DNA of 8,700 bases from Halonatronomonas sp964558325 (GTDB lineage: Bacteria; Bacillota; Halanaerobiia; Halanaerobiales; Halarsenatibacteraceae): NCBI GenBank assembly GCA_964558325.1, contig CAZLCX010000065.1, positions 1-8,700 of the forward strand, written 5' to 3'. The notes below the pieces were generated by a model that made no database searches, was not told where the DNA came from, and saw only the letters and a list, made by a program, of their open reading frames with translations. The position numbers and the translations under genes are program-made. Shown here piece after piece: positions 1 through 5,815 of this stretch. The first letter of the stretch is position 1. Each line of letters opens with the position of its first letter.

Positions 1-126
1 CCAACATTTGATTTACCCTGTCGCGAGGTTTTTAGCCGTGGTCAAAAAGAGATAGAAGTAATTGGTCCGATTTCAAGTATGAAAGCTCAGATTTCTGAAC
101 TTTACGAGCAGTTTTTCAAAGAATAA
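1..126 (+). CDS. C-terminal 41 residues of an unidentified protein (gene starts upstream of the window)
   Basis: An open frame runs from the first base to a TAA at 124-126. It encodes 41 residues that end in a charged amphipathic helix (MKAQISELYEQFFKE). A single Cys lies in the short segment DLPCREVF near the window edge. I do not recognise the family from this tail and assign no function. No convincing terminator follows: the only candidate hairpin (189-193 with 233-237) has a five-base stem and a very long loop. The reading frame is credible because it stays open, has ordinary codon use for the window and is followed by AT-rich non-coding sequence. Confidence 0.6.
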   Translation, partial: PTFDLPCREVFSRGQKEIEVIGPISSMKAQISELYEQFFKE

Positions 127-320
127 ATAAGCTATAATTATATACCCTGGATCAGACAACTGTATGTTACACATATCACACCAAATGGCTGATATTGCTT
201 TATTTGTCCCTTTTAATAGGTTTTATGTTCGGATCAGTTTTTCTTAGATAACTCTATTAATCCAGTTAATTTTCATGAAATTTCAATACTAATAAAAACT
301 AAAAAAAATCTAAAAAACAC

Positions 321-349
321 TTGTGAAATTTCTGTTAATAGGATATAAT
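321..349 (+). promoter_or_regulatory. Sigma-A-type promoter of the rhodanese gene
   Basis: A -35 box TTGTGA (321-326, 4 of 6 consensus bases) is separated by exactly 17 bp from a perfect -10 box TATAAT (344-349). The expected start point is near 356, giving a leader of about 48 nt. The leader carries a G-rich Shine-Dalgarno (AAGGGGGA, about 386-393) ahead of the ATG at 404. The upstream stretch 127-320 is AT-rich and shows no gene or further site I can support. Confidence 0.75.
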
Positions 350-403
350 AATAGTAGTTATTAAGAACGTATTCACTAAAACTTAAAGGGGGACAAAATT
401 TTA

Positions 404-841
404 ATGAAGAGAAAAATTCTAGTTAGTGTTGTAGCTGTAATGTTGGTCATGGGCTTAAGTTTAAATGTATCTGCTGATGTTTTAACAGGTGCAGAGTTAG
501 CTGAGCAATTATCAGAAGAAGTAGAAAGAGAAATGAGTGTAAGGGAACTTCAGGCTGATTTAGAAGATGGCGAAGAGTACATTATGCTAGATGTCCGTTC
601 AACTGAAGAACGTAATGATGGTTATATTCCAGATTCAGAGCATGTTAACTTCGGTATGCTTTTCTTTCAAATAGGCGATTATGTAGAAGACCCTGATGAA
701 GAATTTGTTGTTTTATGTCAGGGAGGTTCCCGTTCAGCAATAGCTGTTAAATTACTGCAGGATATGGGTTATAAGCCTATCAATCTTGCCGGTGGATTTG
801 GTGCCTGGGAAGACTTTGAATTTGAAGTAGAAACTCCGTAG
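404..841 (+). CDS. Secreted single-domain rhodanese-like sulfurtransferase
   Basis: This is a 145-residue exported protein with one rhodanese domain. Residues 1-24 form a clear Sec signal peptide: MKRK, a hydrophobic stretch ILVSVVAVMLVMGLSL, then NVSA with cleavage likely before Asp25. The mature part has the rhodanese hallmarks: LDVRSTEER (62-70), GYIP (73-76), the active-site loop CQGGSR (105-110) with catalytic Cys105, and the closing LAGGFGAWE motif (128-136). Rhodaneses move sulfane sulfur from donors such as thiosulfate or polysulfide to thiol acceptors through a Cys persulfide. The six-residue loop is the sulfurtransferase length, not the seven-residue Cdc25/arsenate-reductase type. 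The mature protein is extremely acidic (31 Asp/Glu, 7 Lys/Arg), as expected for a protein exposed to high salt. It has its own promoter and terminator, so it is monocistronic. The physiological sulfur donor is unknown; a role in thiosulfate or sulfur metabolism is only an inference. Confidence 0.9.
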   Translation: MKRKILVSVVAVMLVMGLSLNVSADVLTGAELAEQLSEEVEREMSVRELQADLEDGEEYIMLDVRSTEERNDGYIPDSEHVNFGMLFFQIGDYVEDPDEEFVVLCQGGSRSAIAVKLLQDMGYKPINLAGGFGAWEDFEFEVETP

Positions 842-870
842 TAAATTTTAAAATAATATTTTAATTAATC

Positions 871-899
871 AGGGCCTGAGTTTAACTCAGGCTCTTTTT
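871..899 (+). terminator. Intrinsic terminator after the rhodanese gene, possibly shared
   Basis: AGGGCCTGAGT (871-881) pairs with ACTCAGGCTCT (885-895), an 11-bp stem with one G-U pair and a TTA loop, followed by a T run (895-899). It lies 30 bases after the rhodanese stop and 9 bases from the stop of the convergent regulator gene. The hairpin could also stop minus-strand transcripts, but on that strand the following U tract is poor. The 16-base stretch 864-879 recurs exactly at 5809-5824, at the edge of the assembly gap. Confidence 0.85.
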
Positions 900-907
900 A
901 ATTTATT

Positions 908-1822
908 TCAGTTTGAGATTAAATGTTCTGTGATTTCTACTGCTTCGGCCAGGTTATCAATAACTGCATCAATCTCCAGGGCCGGGTATCGCTCCTTTAA
1001 TTGGACAGCTCCGTAACCACCTACTATAATTTTCAGTTTTTCTGAATTATAGTTTAGTCTGATTTGTTTAATTGTATCCAGAAGGGCGTTGAGGTTTTCC
1101 TTCGATGTTATAGAAAAAGCAACTGCATCTGGCTGATGGAAAGAGATTGAATTCAAGATGTTTTTGATAGGAAGGTTATTGCCATAGTAGATGCTTTCCC
1201 AACCAGCTATTTGAAATATATCCATTGCCATCCTCAAACCGATGTAATGGCTTTCTGTGTTTGGGGCAAAACCTAGGATAGTTAAATCTTTTTTTGTAGA
1301 TTTATCAAGTCTTTGTTTGAGCCAGGACATTAGCTCTAAGATAGAATTACTGAAATACCTCTCTCTATCAATGGAGATAATTCCTTTTGACCAGAGATCG
1401 CCTATTTTATATAATACTGGCTGGAAAATATCTGTATAGATTTTAACAATGTCATCCTGATTTTGAACCTGGGCTAAAATATCATGTTGGGCTTTGGTTT
1501 TAGCTTGATCAAGTAAAATTAAAAATAATTTTCTTGCTTCCTCATTTTTTTGGAAATGGGGATCTTTTTTTATCATTTTTTTTAATTCCTGCTCGCTCTT
1601 ACCAATAGATGTAGGCTGACTCATTTCATTTTTAATCAAATAATCCAGGGAAACATCAAAATGATTTGCTAATTTGACTAATGTTTCCTGGTTAGGGAAG
1701 CGGGAACTATTTTCATAATTAGCTATAGTTGTTTGAGCCAGACCTAGAGCTTGAGCAAGGTCTTTCTGGGTTATTTTATTGGCTTTGCGAAGTTTTTTTA
1801 ACTGGGAGCCGAAATTTGTCAT
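908..1822 (-). CDS. XRE-type HTH regulator with C-terminal cobalamin-binding module
   Basis: This is a 304-residue cytoplasmic regulator. Residues 5-62 form an XRE/Cro-type helix-turn-helix (ITQKDLAQALGLAQTTIANYE). A charged linker (63-95) leads to a four-helix cap domain (about 97-175) of the type before B12-binding domains, with GDLWSKG at 141-147. Residues 178-303 form the Rossmann-like cobalamin domain. It has the ExHxxG signature (Glu190, His192, Gly195; His192 is the expected lower cobalt ligand), the following GWESIYYGNNLP, the SITS segment (238ff) and the VGG turn (267-269). The layout recalls CarH-type B12 photoreceptors, but those normally carry a MerR-type HTH. The CarH Wx9EH motif is only partly kept: Trp144 and Glu154 are present, Arg155 replaces the His, and Ser145 follows the Trp where CarH has its upper-ligand His. 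DNA binding and cobalamin binding are well supported; the signal (B12 level, light or a corrinoid) is open. It is divergent from the PAS/HD-GYP gene, a likely target. The start is fixed by AGGAGG six bases before ATG. Confidence 0.88.
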   Translation of the reverse strand: MTNFGSQLKKLRKANKITQKDLAQALGLAQTTIANYENSSRFPNQETLVKLANHFDVSLDYLIKNEMSQPTSIGKSEQELKKMIKKDPHFQKNEEARKLFLILLDQAKTKAQHDILAQVQNQDDIVKIYTDIFQPVLYKIGDLWSKGIISIDRERYFSNSILELMSWLKQRLDKSTKKDLTILGFAPNTESHYIGLRMAMDIFQIAGWESIYYGNNLPIKNILNSISFHQPDAVAFSITSKENLNALLDTIKQIRLNYNSEKLKIIVGGYGAVQLKERYPALEIDAVIDNLAEAVEITEHLISN

Positions 1823-1855
1823 CTTATTCCTCCTGTTATCTTATTTCTCCTGTTA
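1822..1855 (-). repeat. 17-bp tandem repeat duplicating the regulator's Shine-Dalgarno
   Basis: TCTTATTCCTCCTGTTA (1822-1838) is followed directly by TCTTATTTCTCCTGTTA (1839-1855), a 16 of 17 match. Read on the minus strand, the inner copy carries the functional Shine-Dalgarno AGGAGG (1829-1834) six bases before the regulator ATG. The outer copy carries AGGAGA (1846-1851) followed by AATAAGATAA, with no start codon. The repeat is therefore a recent duplication of the ribosome-binding region. It could act as a standby site, as a pair of protein-binding sites for autoregulation, or simply be neutral. Confidence 0.8.
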
Positions 1856-1902
1856 ACCTCCATTATCAAACTTTTAACTCACAAATTGTTATTTCTAAAT
1901 CT

Positions 1903-1932
1903 ATTTTAACACGAAATGAATATAAAAAGCAA
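1903..1932 (-). promoter_or_regulatory. Possible minus-strand promoter of the regulator gene
   Basis: On the minus strand TTGCTT (1927-1932) lies 18 bp ahead of TAAAAT (1903-1908, 5 of 6 consensus). The -35 match is weak (TTG only) and the region is very AT-rich, so this is the best candidate rather than a firm call. It would give a leader of roughly 75 nt that includes the tandem repeat. Confidence 0.3.
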
Positions 1933-1951
1933 AATTTATAGTAAAATAGTC

Positions 1952-1980
1952 TTGACTTATTTCGTAATGTAATATATAAT
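1952..1980 (+). promoter_or_regulatory. Strong sigma-A-type promoter of the PAS/HD-GYP gene
   Basis: TTGACT (1952-1957, 5 of 6 consensus) and TATAAT (1975-1980, perfect) are separated by 17 bp. The start point should fall near 1987, giving a leader of about 70 nt. The spacer contains ATTTCGT (1959-1965), which is inverted as ACGAAAT at 1911-1917. A 17-bp dyad follows immediately downstream. This is the best promoter in the window, and its position facing the HTH regulator suggests control by that protein. Confidence 0.8.
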
Positions 1981-1995
1981 CTAAAATATAATCAA

Positions 1996-2012
1996 TCAAT
2001 ATCACATATTGA
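1996..2012. promoter_or_regulatory. 17-bp dyad, candidate operator
   Basis: TCAATAT-CAC-ATATTGA is a perfect 7-bp inverted repeat around a 3-base centre. It begins about 9 bases after the predicted transcription start of the PAS/HD-GYP gene. A repressor bound here would block promoter clearance. The divergently encoded XRE/cobalamin regulator is the obvious candidate ligand, because such regulators commonly bind short dyads next to their own genes. AT-rich sequence produces some palindromes by chance, so the link to the regulator is inference. Confidence 0.45.
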
Positions 2013-2055
2013 ATTAATTACTAACAAAAAATAACATTGATAAAGGGGTGAATAA

Positions 2056-3477
2056 ATGCTACAAATGCTAGAACAAAACAATTATCAAACTAATGAAGAA
2101 AGAAAAATCCAGGAAATTCTGGATTTTATCCCGGAAAGTCTTGTGGTTTTAAATAAAGCAGGTGCGATTAAATATACCAATTTAAGCTGGAACCAGGCGG
2201 CTGAGGAAAATTGTTTAGATCGGTACTGGAGAGGAAGAGGAATAGATTATTTAGGTGTTTTGGAGAAATCGGTTCAGAATGGTTCAGAAACTGCACAGAT
2301 GGCAGCTAATGGGATTAAGGCTGTATTAAATCGAGAAAAGCAAGAGTATCATCTGAATTATACCTGTGATCATGGGGAAATAAAGAAGTGGTTTGAGATG
2401 AAGGTAAGACCCTTCCAGGAGGGGATTATAATCTCTCACGTGGATATTACTGCTTACCAGGAGAAGATAAATTATCTTAATAACTATGATAGCTTAACTG
2501 GAATTTTTAATCGGGCTGAAATTGAGGAGCAAATTAAGAAACTGGATACCTGGAACAAGCTTCCCTTTTCGGTAATAATGGTGGATGTTAATGGCTTAAG
2601 AAGGGTTAATGAAGATCATAATAATAAACGAGGAGACTTAATTCTTATAATTACAGCAAGATTGCTAGAGGAAGTAAGCGAGAATAAGTATATAGTGGGC
2701 CGCTGGGGTGAAGATGAGTTTATCCTGCTTATGCCCAATGCAAGCCGAAATACAGCTGAAAAATTGAATTCAGAAATCAAAAGGAAGGCAGAAGAATATT
2801 CGGATTTATCCTTATCCCTTTCTACTGGTGTGGCTGTAAAGAAACATTTTCAGGAGAAAATTGGACAGGTTATTAGTAAAGCTACAGAAAACCTTTACTG
2901 GGATAAAAGGTTAAATTCCAGCAGCGGTGAATATAAGGTGATTCAGGGATTGCTGAGTATTCTATCGGATAAGAGTGATGAAACCAGAGAACACAGTCAG
3001 AGGATGCAGGAATTAGCAGTTAGGTTTGGAGATAAAATAGGTCTAGATAATGAGGAGATTAACAAACTTAAGATGTTAGCCTATCTTCATGATATTGGTA
3101 AAGTTAATATTAGCAAAGAGATTTTAACAAAATCTGATGAGCTTTCTGAGGAAGAATGGCAGATGATTCGCCAACACCCCCAGTTAGGATATGATATTGT
3201 TAGTTCTATTGCAGAATATGCTCCAGTGGCAGAACTAATTTTAAGCCATCATGAACGCTGGGATGGAAATGGTTATCCCAGGGGATTACAGGGGGAGGAA
3301 ATACCTTATCTTTCTCGGATTATCTCTCTTATTGATTCTTATGATGTCATGACACATGCCCGAAATTACAAGCAGCCCATTAATCAGGTTCAAGCTATGG
3401 CTGAGATCAGTCGAGGAGCTGGAAGTCAGTTTGATCCGGTGTTAGCAGATAAGTTTCTTGAATTGTTGTCTGAATGA
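2056..3477 (+). CDS. PAS / degenerate GGDEF / HD-GYP protein, probable c-di-GMP phosphodiesterase
   Basis: This is a 473-residue soluble protein with no membrane segment. Residues about 16-135 form a PAS-like sensor ending in ISHVDITAYQEK. Residues about 140-290 form a GGDEF domain (NYDSLTGIFNR, 143-152) that is degraded: the signature reads GEDEF (218-222), the metal and substrate loop reads DVNGLRRVNEDHNN (177-190) instead of the usual ND..GH pattern, and no RxxD inhibitory site precedes it. Residues about 295-473 form an intact HD-GYP domain with EH (312-313), HDIGK (345-349), QHP (373-375), HHERWDGNGYPRG (398-410), DSYDVMT (427-433) and FDP (459-461). HD-GYP enzymes hydrolyse c-di-GMP (to pGpG or GMP) at a di- or tri-iron site, so net phosphodiesterase activity is likely. 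The GGDEF part may be regulatory, perhaps binding GTP. The start has AAGGGGTG five bases upstream. A c-di-GMP riboswitch follows 23 bases after the stop. Confidence 0.9.
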   Translation: MLQMLEQNNYQTNEERKIQEILDFIPESLVVLNKAGAIKYTNLSWNQAAEENCLDRYWRGRGIDYLGVLEKSVQNGSETAQMAANGIKAVLNREKQEYHLNYTCDHGEIKKWFEMKVRPFQEGIIISHVDITAYQEKINYLNNYDSLTGIFNRAEIEEQIKKLDTWNKLPFSVIMVDVNGLRRVNEDHNNKRGDLILIITARLLEEVSENKYIVGRWGEDEFILLMPNASRNTAEKLNSEIKRKAEEYSDLSLSLSTGVAVKKHFQEKIGQVISKATENLYWDKRLNSSSGEYKVIQGLLSILSDKSDETREHSQRMQELAVRFGDKIGLDNEEINKLKMLAYLHDIGKVNISKEILTKSDELSEEEWQMIRQHPQLGYDIVSSIAEYAPVAELILSHHERWDGNGYPRGLQGEEIPYLSRIISLIDSYDVMTHARNYKQPINQVQAMAEISRGAGSQFDPVLADKFLELLSE

Positions 3478-3494
3478 GATTTACTCAATTTAAT
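3466..3494 (+). promoter_or_regulatory. Candidate promoter of the riboswitch/chemoreceptor transcript
   Basis: TTGTCT (3466-3471, 4 of 6) lies 17 bp before TTTAAT (3489-3494, 5 of 6). The promoter overlaps the last codons and stop of the HD-GYP gene. The predicted start, about 3501, coincides with the first conserved bases of the aptamer (GGCAAA). The chemoreceptor could therefore have its own riboswitch-led transcript in addition to read-through from the phosphodiesterase gene. It is called on motif match and spacing only. Confidence 0.4.
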
Positions 3495-3500
3495 AATTTT

Positions 3501-3575
3501 GGCAAAATCGTTGTAAGACGGTGACGCAAAGCTATGGGTCAGAGATGTTTCATTGATTGCCAGGCTGCATAAGAC
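3501..3575 (+). promoter_or_regulatory. Class I cyclic-di-GMP riboswitch (GEMM-I) aptamer
   Basis: The conserved GEMM-I elements appear in order. GGCAAA (3501-3506) comes first, then a hairpin ATCGTT-GTAA-GACGGT (3508-3523) capped by a GNRA tetraloop. The near-invariant GACGCAAAGC (3523-3532) follows, then a second arm GGGTC (3536-3540) pairing with GATTGCC (3555-3561) over an inner ATG-TTT-CAT hairpin. The arm sits before AGGCTGC (3562-3568), the usual ending of many clostridial-type members. The G in GGCAAA, where cGAMP-type variants carry A, favours c-di-GMP as ligand; my alignment by eye makes that point less certain than the family call. It lies between a c-di-GMP phosphodiesterase gene and a chemoreceptor gene and is followed by a terminator, as expected for transcription control. 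The GCTGCA at 3564-3569 can also pair with the terminator 3' arm, which suggests that ligand binding favours termination. Confidence 0.88.
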
Positions 3576-3584
3576 AGGAACTTT

Positions 3585-3615
3585 TCTGCTGCAGACGCTT
3601 TGCAGCAGATTTTTT
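3585..3615 (+). terminator. Riboswitch expression platform: intrinsic terminator
   Basis: TCTGCTGCA (3585-3593) and TGCAGCAGA (3601-3609) form a perfect 9-bp stem with a 7-base loop, followed by six T (3610-3615). The hairpin stands about ten bases after the aptamer and 55 bases before the chemoreceptor start. Its 5' arm shares GCTGCA with the aptamer's 3' strand (3564-3569), so the two segments compete for TGCAGC at 3601-3606. That is a simple antiterminator/terminator arrangement. It would also end read-through transcripts from the HD-GYP gene. Confidence 0.88.
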
Positions 3616-3616
3616 A

Positions 3617-3644
3617 TTGGAGAATATACTGGTTTAAATATAAA
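3617..3644 (+). promoter_or_regulatory. Weak possible promoter downstream of the riboswitch terminator
   Basis: TTGGAG (3617-3622, 3 of 6) and TATAAA (3639-3644, 5 of 6) are 16 bp apart. If used, it would start transcripts near 3651 that avoid the riboswitch and give a basal level of chemoreceptor. The match is modest and the region is AT-rich. Confidence 0.22.
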
Positions 3645-3670
3645 AATATACAGTAAATGGGGAATGCAAA

Positions 3671-5755
3671 ATGTTAAAAGCGAATTTAAAAAATAAATTG
3701 ATTGTTCTCTTTTTGTTAGTTGCTATTGTGCCTGTCTTAGTAGTCGGATTATTAGCTTATAATAGATCCCGTGAACAAGTTGAAACTCAGGCTAGTTCTA
3801 CTCTGGAGATGTTTGCCCAGCTGGCTGGCTCGGATCTTGAAAGTTATTTTGCAGAAAGGGAAACAGGGATAGAGGTCCTGGCATCTTCCCGGGATATATA
3901 TGAGAGTCTGAATATTTTACAGGAGGTTGAATGGGATTTACAGGATCCTATCTGGCAGGGGCGGGTAGAGGAAACTTTAGATTCAATGCTACCTTATTAT
4001 ATGGAGCAGTATGGTTATTATATGGCGTTTTTGACTGGTCCAGATGGGGTTTTGGTCTATTCAACTGATGATGATATTTCGGTTAATACTGATTTATCAG
4101 ACCGGGATTATATTCAAACTGCTCTGGCTGGAGAGTTAAATTGGTCAGATCTCTTTTATTCTGAAATAGCAGAAGAAAATGTAATGGTCCTTTCTTACCC
4201 TGTGCGGGATCAGGGAGTTGAGGGGGAGGTGCTTGGCTCTTTAAATATTATGTTTTATGATCAGGATATTACAGGGATAGTCCATGAGGGGCTTGATCAA
4301 TTAGGCAGGACCGGAGATGCATATCTAATAGATACTGATGGTCTGCTCTTGACCAACACCCTCCAGGGTGAATATGCATCTAACGCTGTATTAAATGAGA
4401 GCATAGATACTGAAGCCAGCGAATTACTTTCCAGGCCGATTAGACAGGGGGATACAAGCTTTTTTGCAAGTGAAAAATATTTAAACTATGATAGAGAAGA
4501 CGTGTTTGGTCAACTCCAGGTTACCAGATTAGGAGATGAGGTAGTTGGCCTGGTAGTTGAAATTCAGGAAGGTGAAATCTTAGCAGGTATTGGTGATATG
4601 CGGAATACTATCTTTTTAATTACTGGGATAGTCGGTATTTTAATTGGGATAATTGCTTATTTTATTGCCGGTGGGATTGCCAGTCCAATCATTTCTGCTA
4701 CTTCTTTTGCAAGTAAGGTTGCTAAAGGAGATCTGACCAGCAAAATAGAAGATAAATTTCTAAAACGCAAGGATGAGATTGGAATCTTAAGTAAAGCCCT
4801 TGATTCAATGCGTCAGGATTTGAAGGAAACTATTGGGAGTATCGTCTCCATTGCAGATAATCTCTCCGCCAATAGCGAAGAATTATCTGCTTCTAGCGAG
4901 GAGATTGCCGCTTCTTCTCAGCAAGTCAGCAGTGCTATCCAGGAAGTTGCAACTGGCTCTGAAGAACAATCAGCCCAGGTTGAGGATACTCAAAATGCCA
5001 TAAATGAATTGAGTGGAGAAATAAAGACTGTAGCCAGTAAAAATGGTGAGATGCGAAAACAGGCTAAAGTAGTTTCTGGTGAGCTGGTTAAAAGTAGCGA
5101 AACTATAACAACCACTTCCGAGCAAATCCAGGGTGTGCACAGCAATCAGATGAAAATGGCTGAGAGTATCACAGGATTAACTGTTCTTTCAGATAAAATC
5201 GGAAAGATAGTTGAAATGATCAGCGAAATATCTCAACAGACCAACTTATTAGCTTTAAATGCTGCCATTGAGGCAGCCCGGGCAGGTGAGGCAGGACGGG
5301 GATTCAGTGTTGTAGCTGATGAAATCAGGGGCTTAGCAGAAGAATCTTCTCAGGCTACTGAGGAAATTGATAGTCTGATCAAAGAAATTCAGGATAGTGT
5401 GGCTCTAACCACCAGAAAGATGGAGGATACTAATACTGTGGTTAACGAGAGCGTGACTGCTATTGGAACAACTAGAGCTAGTTTTTCGGAAATAGAGGGG
5501 GCTGTGGAGATGCTAAATGAATTGATTGAGGTAATTGTTGATAGTACTGAACAGATGAGTTCTCGGAGCAGTGAAGTTGATATTGCCATTGGAGAAATTG
5601 CTGCAGTAAGTCAGGAATCCTCTGGTATTGCTGAAGAAGTGGCTGCTTCCAGTCAGGAACAGAGTGCTTCAACTGAGGAGATTGTTACAGCTTCAGAGGT
5701 TTTAGCAGGTATGGCCCAGGAGCTGTCAGAACATGCCGCTAAATTCAGTTTATAA
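3671..5755 (+). CDS. Methyl-accepting chemotaxis protein with periplasmic Cache sensor
   Basis: This is a 694-residue membrane chemoreceptor. TM1 is at about 9-30. An external sensor of about 280 residues (31-312) looks like a double Cache (dCache) domain: a long N-terminal helix, then YMAFLTGPDGVLVYSTDD (117-134), DRDYIQTALAGE (144-155) and a second lobe around GDAYLIDTDGLLL (215-227). TM2 is at about 313-334. A HAMP domain follows (about 335-390, SPI at 338-340 and DEIGIL at 368-373). The rest is a coiled-coil signalling bundle whose hairpin tip (about 520-560) has QQTNLLALNAAIEAARAGE and GRGFSVVADEIR, the contact site for CheA and CheW. It transmits ligand binding outside to the kinase and thereby to the flagellar motor. 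There is no C-terminal CheR/CheB tether. The ligand is unknown; dCache receptors often sense amino acids or other small organic compounds. GGGG (3659-3662) eight bases before ATG supports the start. Expression is probably gated by the upstream c-di-GMP riboswitch. Confidence 0.93.
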   Translation: MLKANLKNKLIVLFLLVAIVPVLVVGLLAYNRSREQVETQASSTLEMFAQLAGSDLESYFAERETGIEVLASSRDIYESLNILQEVEWDLQDPIWQGRVEETLDSMLPYYMEQYGYYMAFLTGPDGVLVYSTDDDISVNTDLSDRDYIQTALAGELNWSDLFYSEIAEENVMVLSYPVRDQGVEGEVLGSLNIMFYDQDITGIVHEGLDQLGRTGDAYLIDTDGLLLTNTLQGEYASNAVLNESIDTEASELLSRPIRQGDTSFFASEKYLNYDREDVFGQLQVTRLGDEVVGLVVEIQEGEILAGIGDMRNTIFLITGIVGILIGIIAYFIAGGIASPIISATSFASKVAKGDLTSKIEDKFLKRKDEIGILSKALDSMRQDLKETIGSIVSIADNLSANSEELSASSEEIAASSQQVSSAIQEVATGSEEQSAQVEDTQNAINELSGEIKTVASKNGEMRKQAKVVSGELVKSSETITTTSEQIQGVHSNQMKMAESITGLTVLSDKIGKIVEMISEISQQTNLLALNAAIEAARAGEAGRGFSVVADEIRGLAEESSQATEEIDSLIKEIQDSVALTTRKMEDTNTVVNESVTAIGTTRASFSEIEGAVEMLNELIEVIVDSTEQMSSRSSEVDIAIGEIAAVSQESSGIAEEVAASSQEQSASTEEIVTASEVLAGMAQELSEHAAKFSL

Positions 5756-5815
5756 ACTATGGTTAGAGCTTGTTTTTAGCCGTAATAAATTTTTAAAATA
5801 TTAGATTGATTAATC

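Noticed and set aside
189..242. Hairpin CTGAT...ATCAG followed by T run, as terminator of the first partial gene
   Set aside because: The stem is only five pairs and the loop is 39 bases, so it is unlikely to act as an intrinsic terminator.
1257..1439. Open frame of 60 codons on the plus strand
   Set aside because: It lies wholly antisense to the well-supported HTH/cobalamin regulator, with no ribosome-binding site or recognisable protein.
1729..1941. Open frame of 70 codons on the plus strand over the regulator's 5' end
   Set aside because: It is antisense to the HTH domain, runs through the divergent promoter region, and has no Shine-Dalgarno.
3497..3507. TTTTG-G-CAAAA palindrome as an operator
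   Set aside because: It overlaps the conserved first bases of the riboswitch aptamer, which explains the GGCAAA; the T flank is ordinary AT-rich sequence.
5389..5672. Two overlapping minus-strand open frames within the chemoreceptor gene
   Set aside because: They are antisense shadows of the repetitive, Ser/Glu-rich coiled-coil coding sequence and have no signals of their own.
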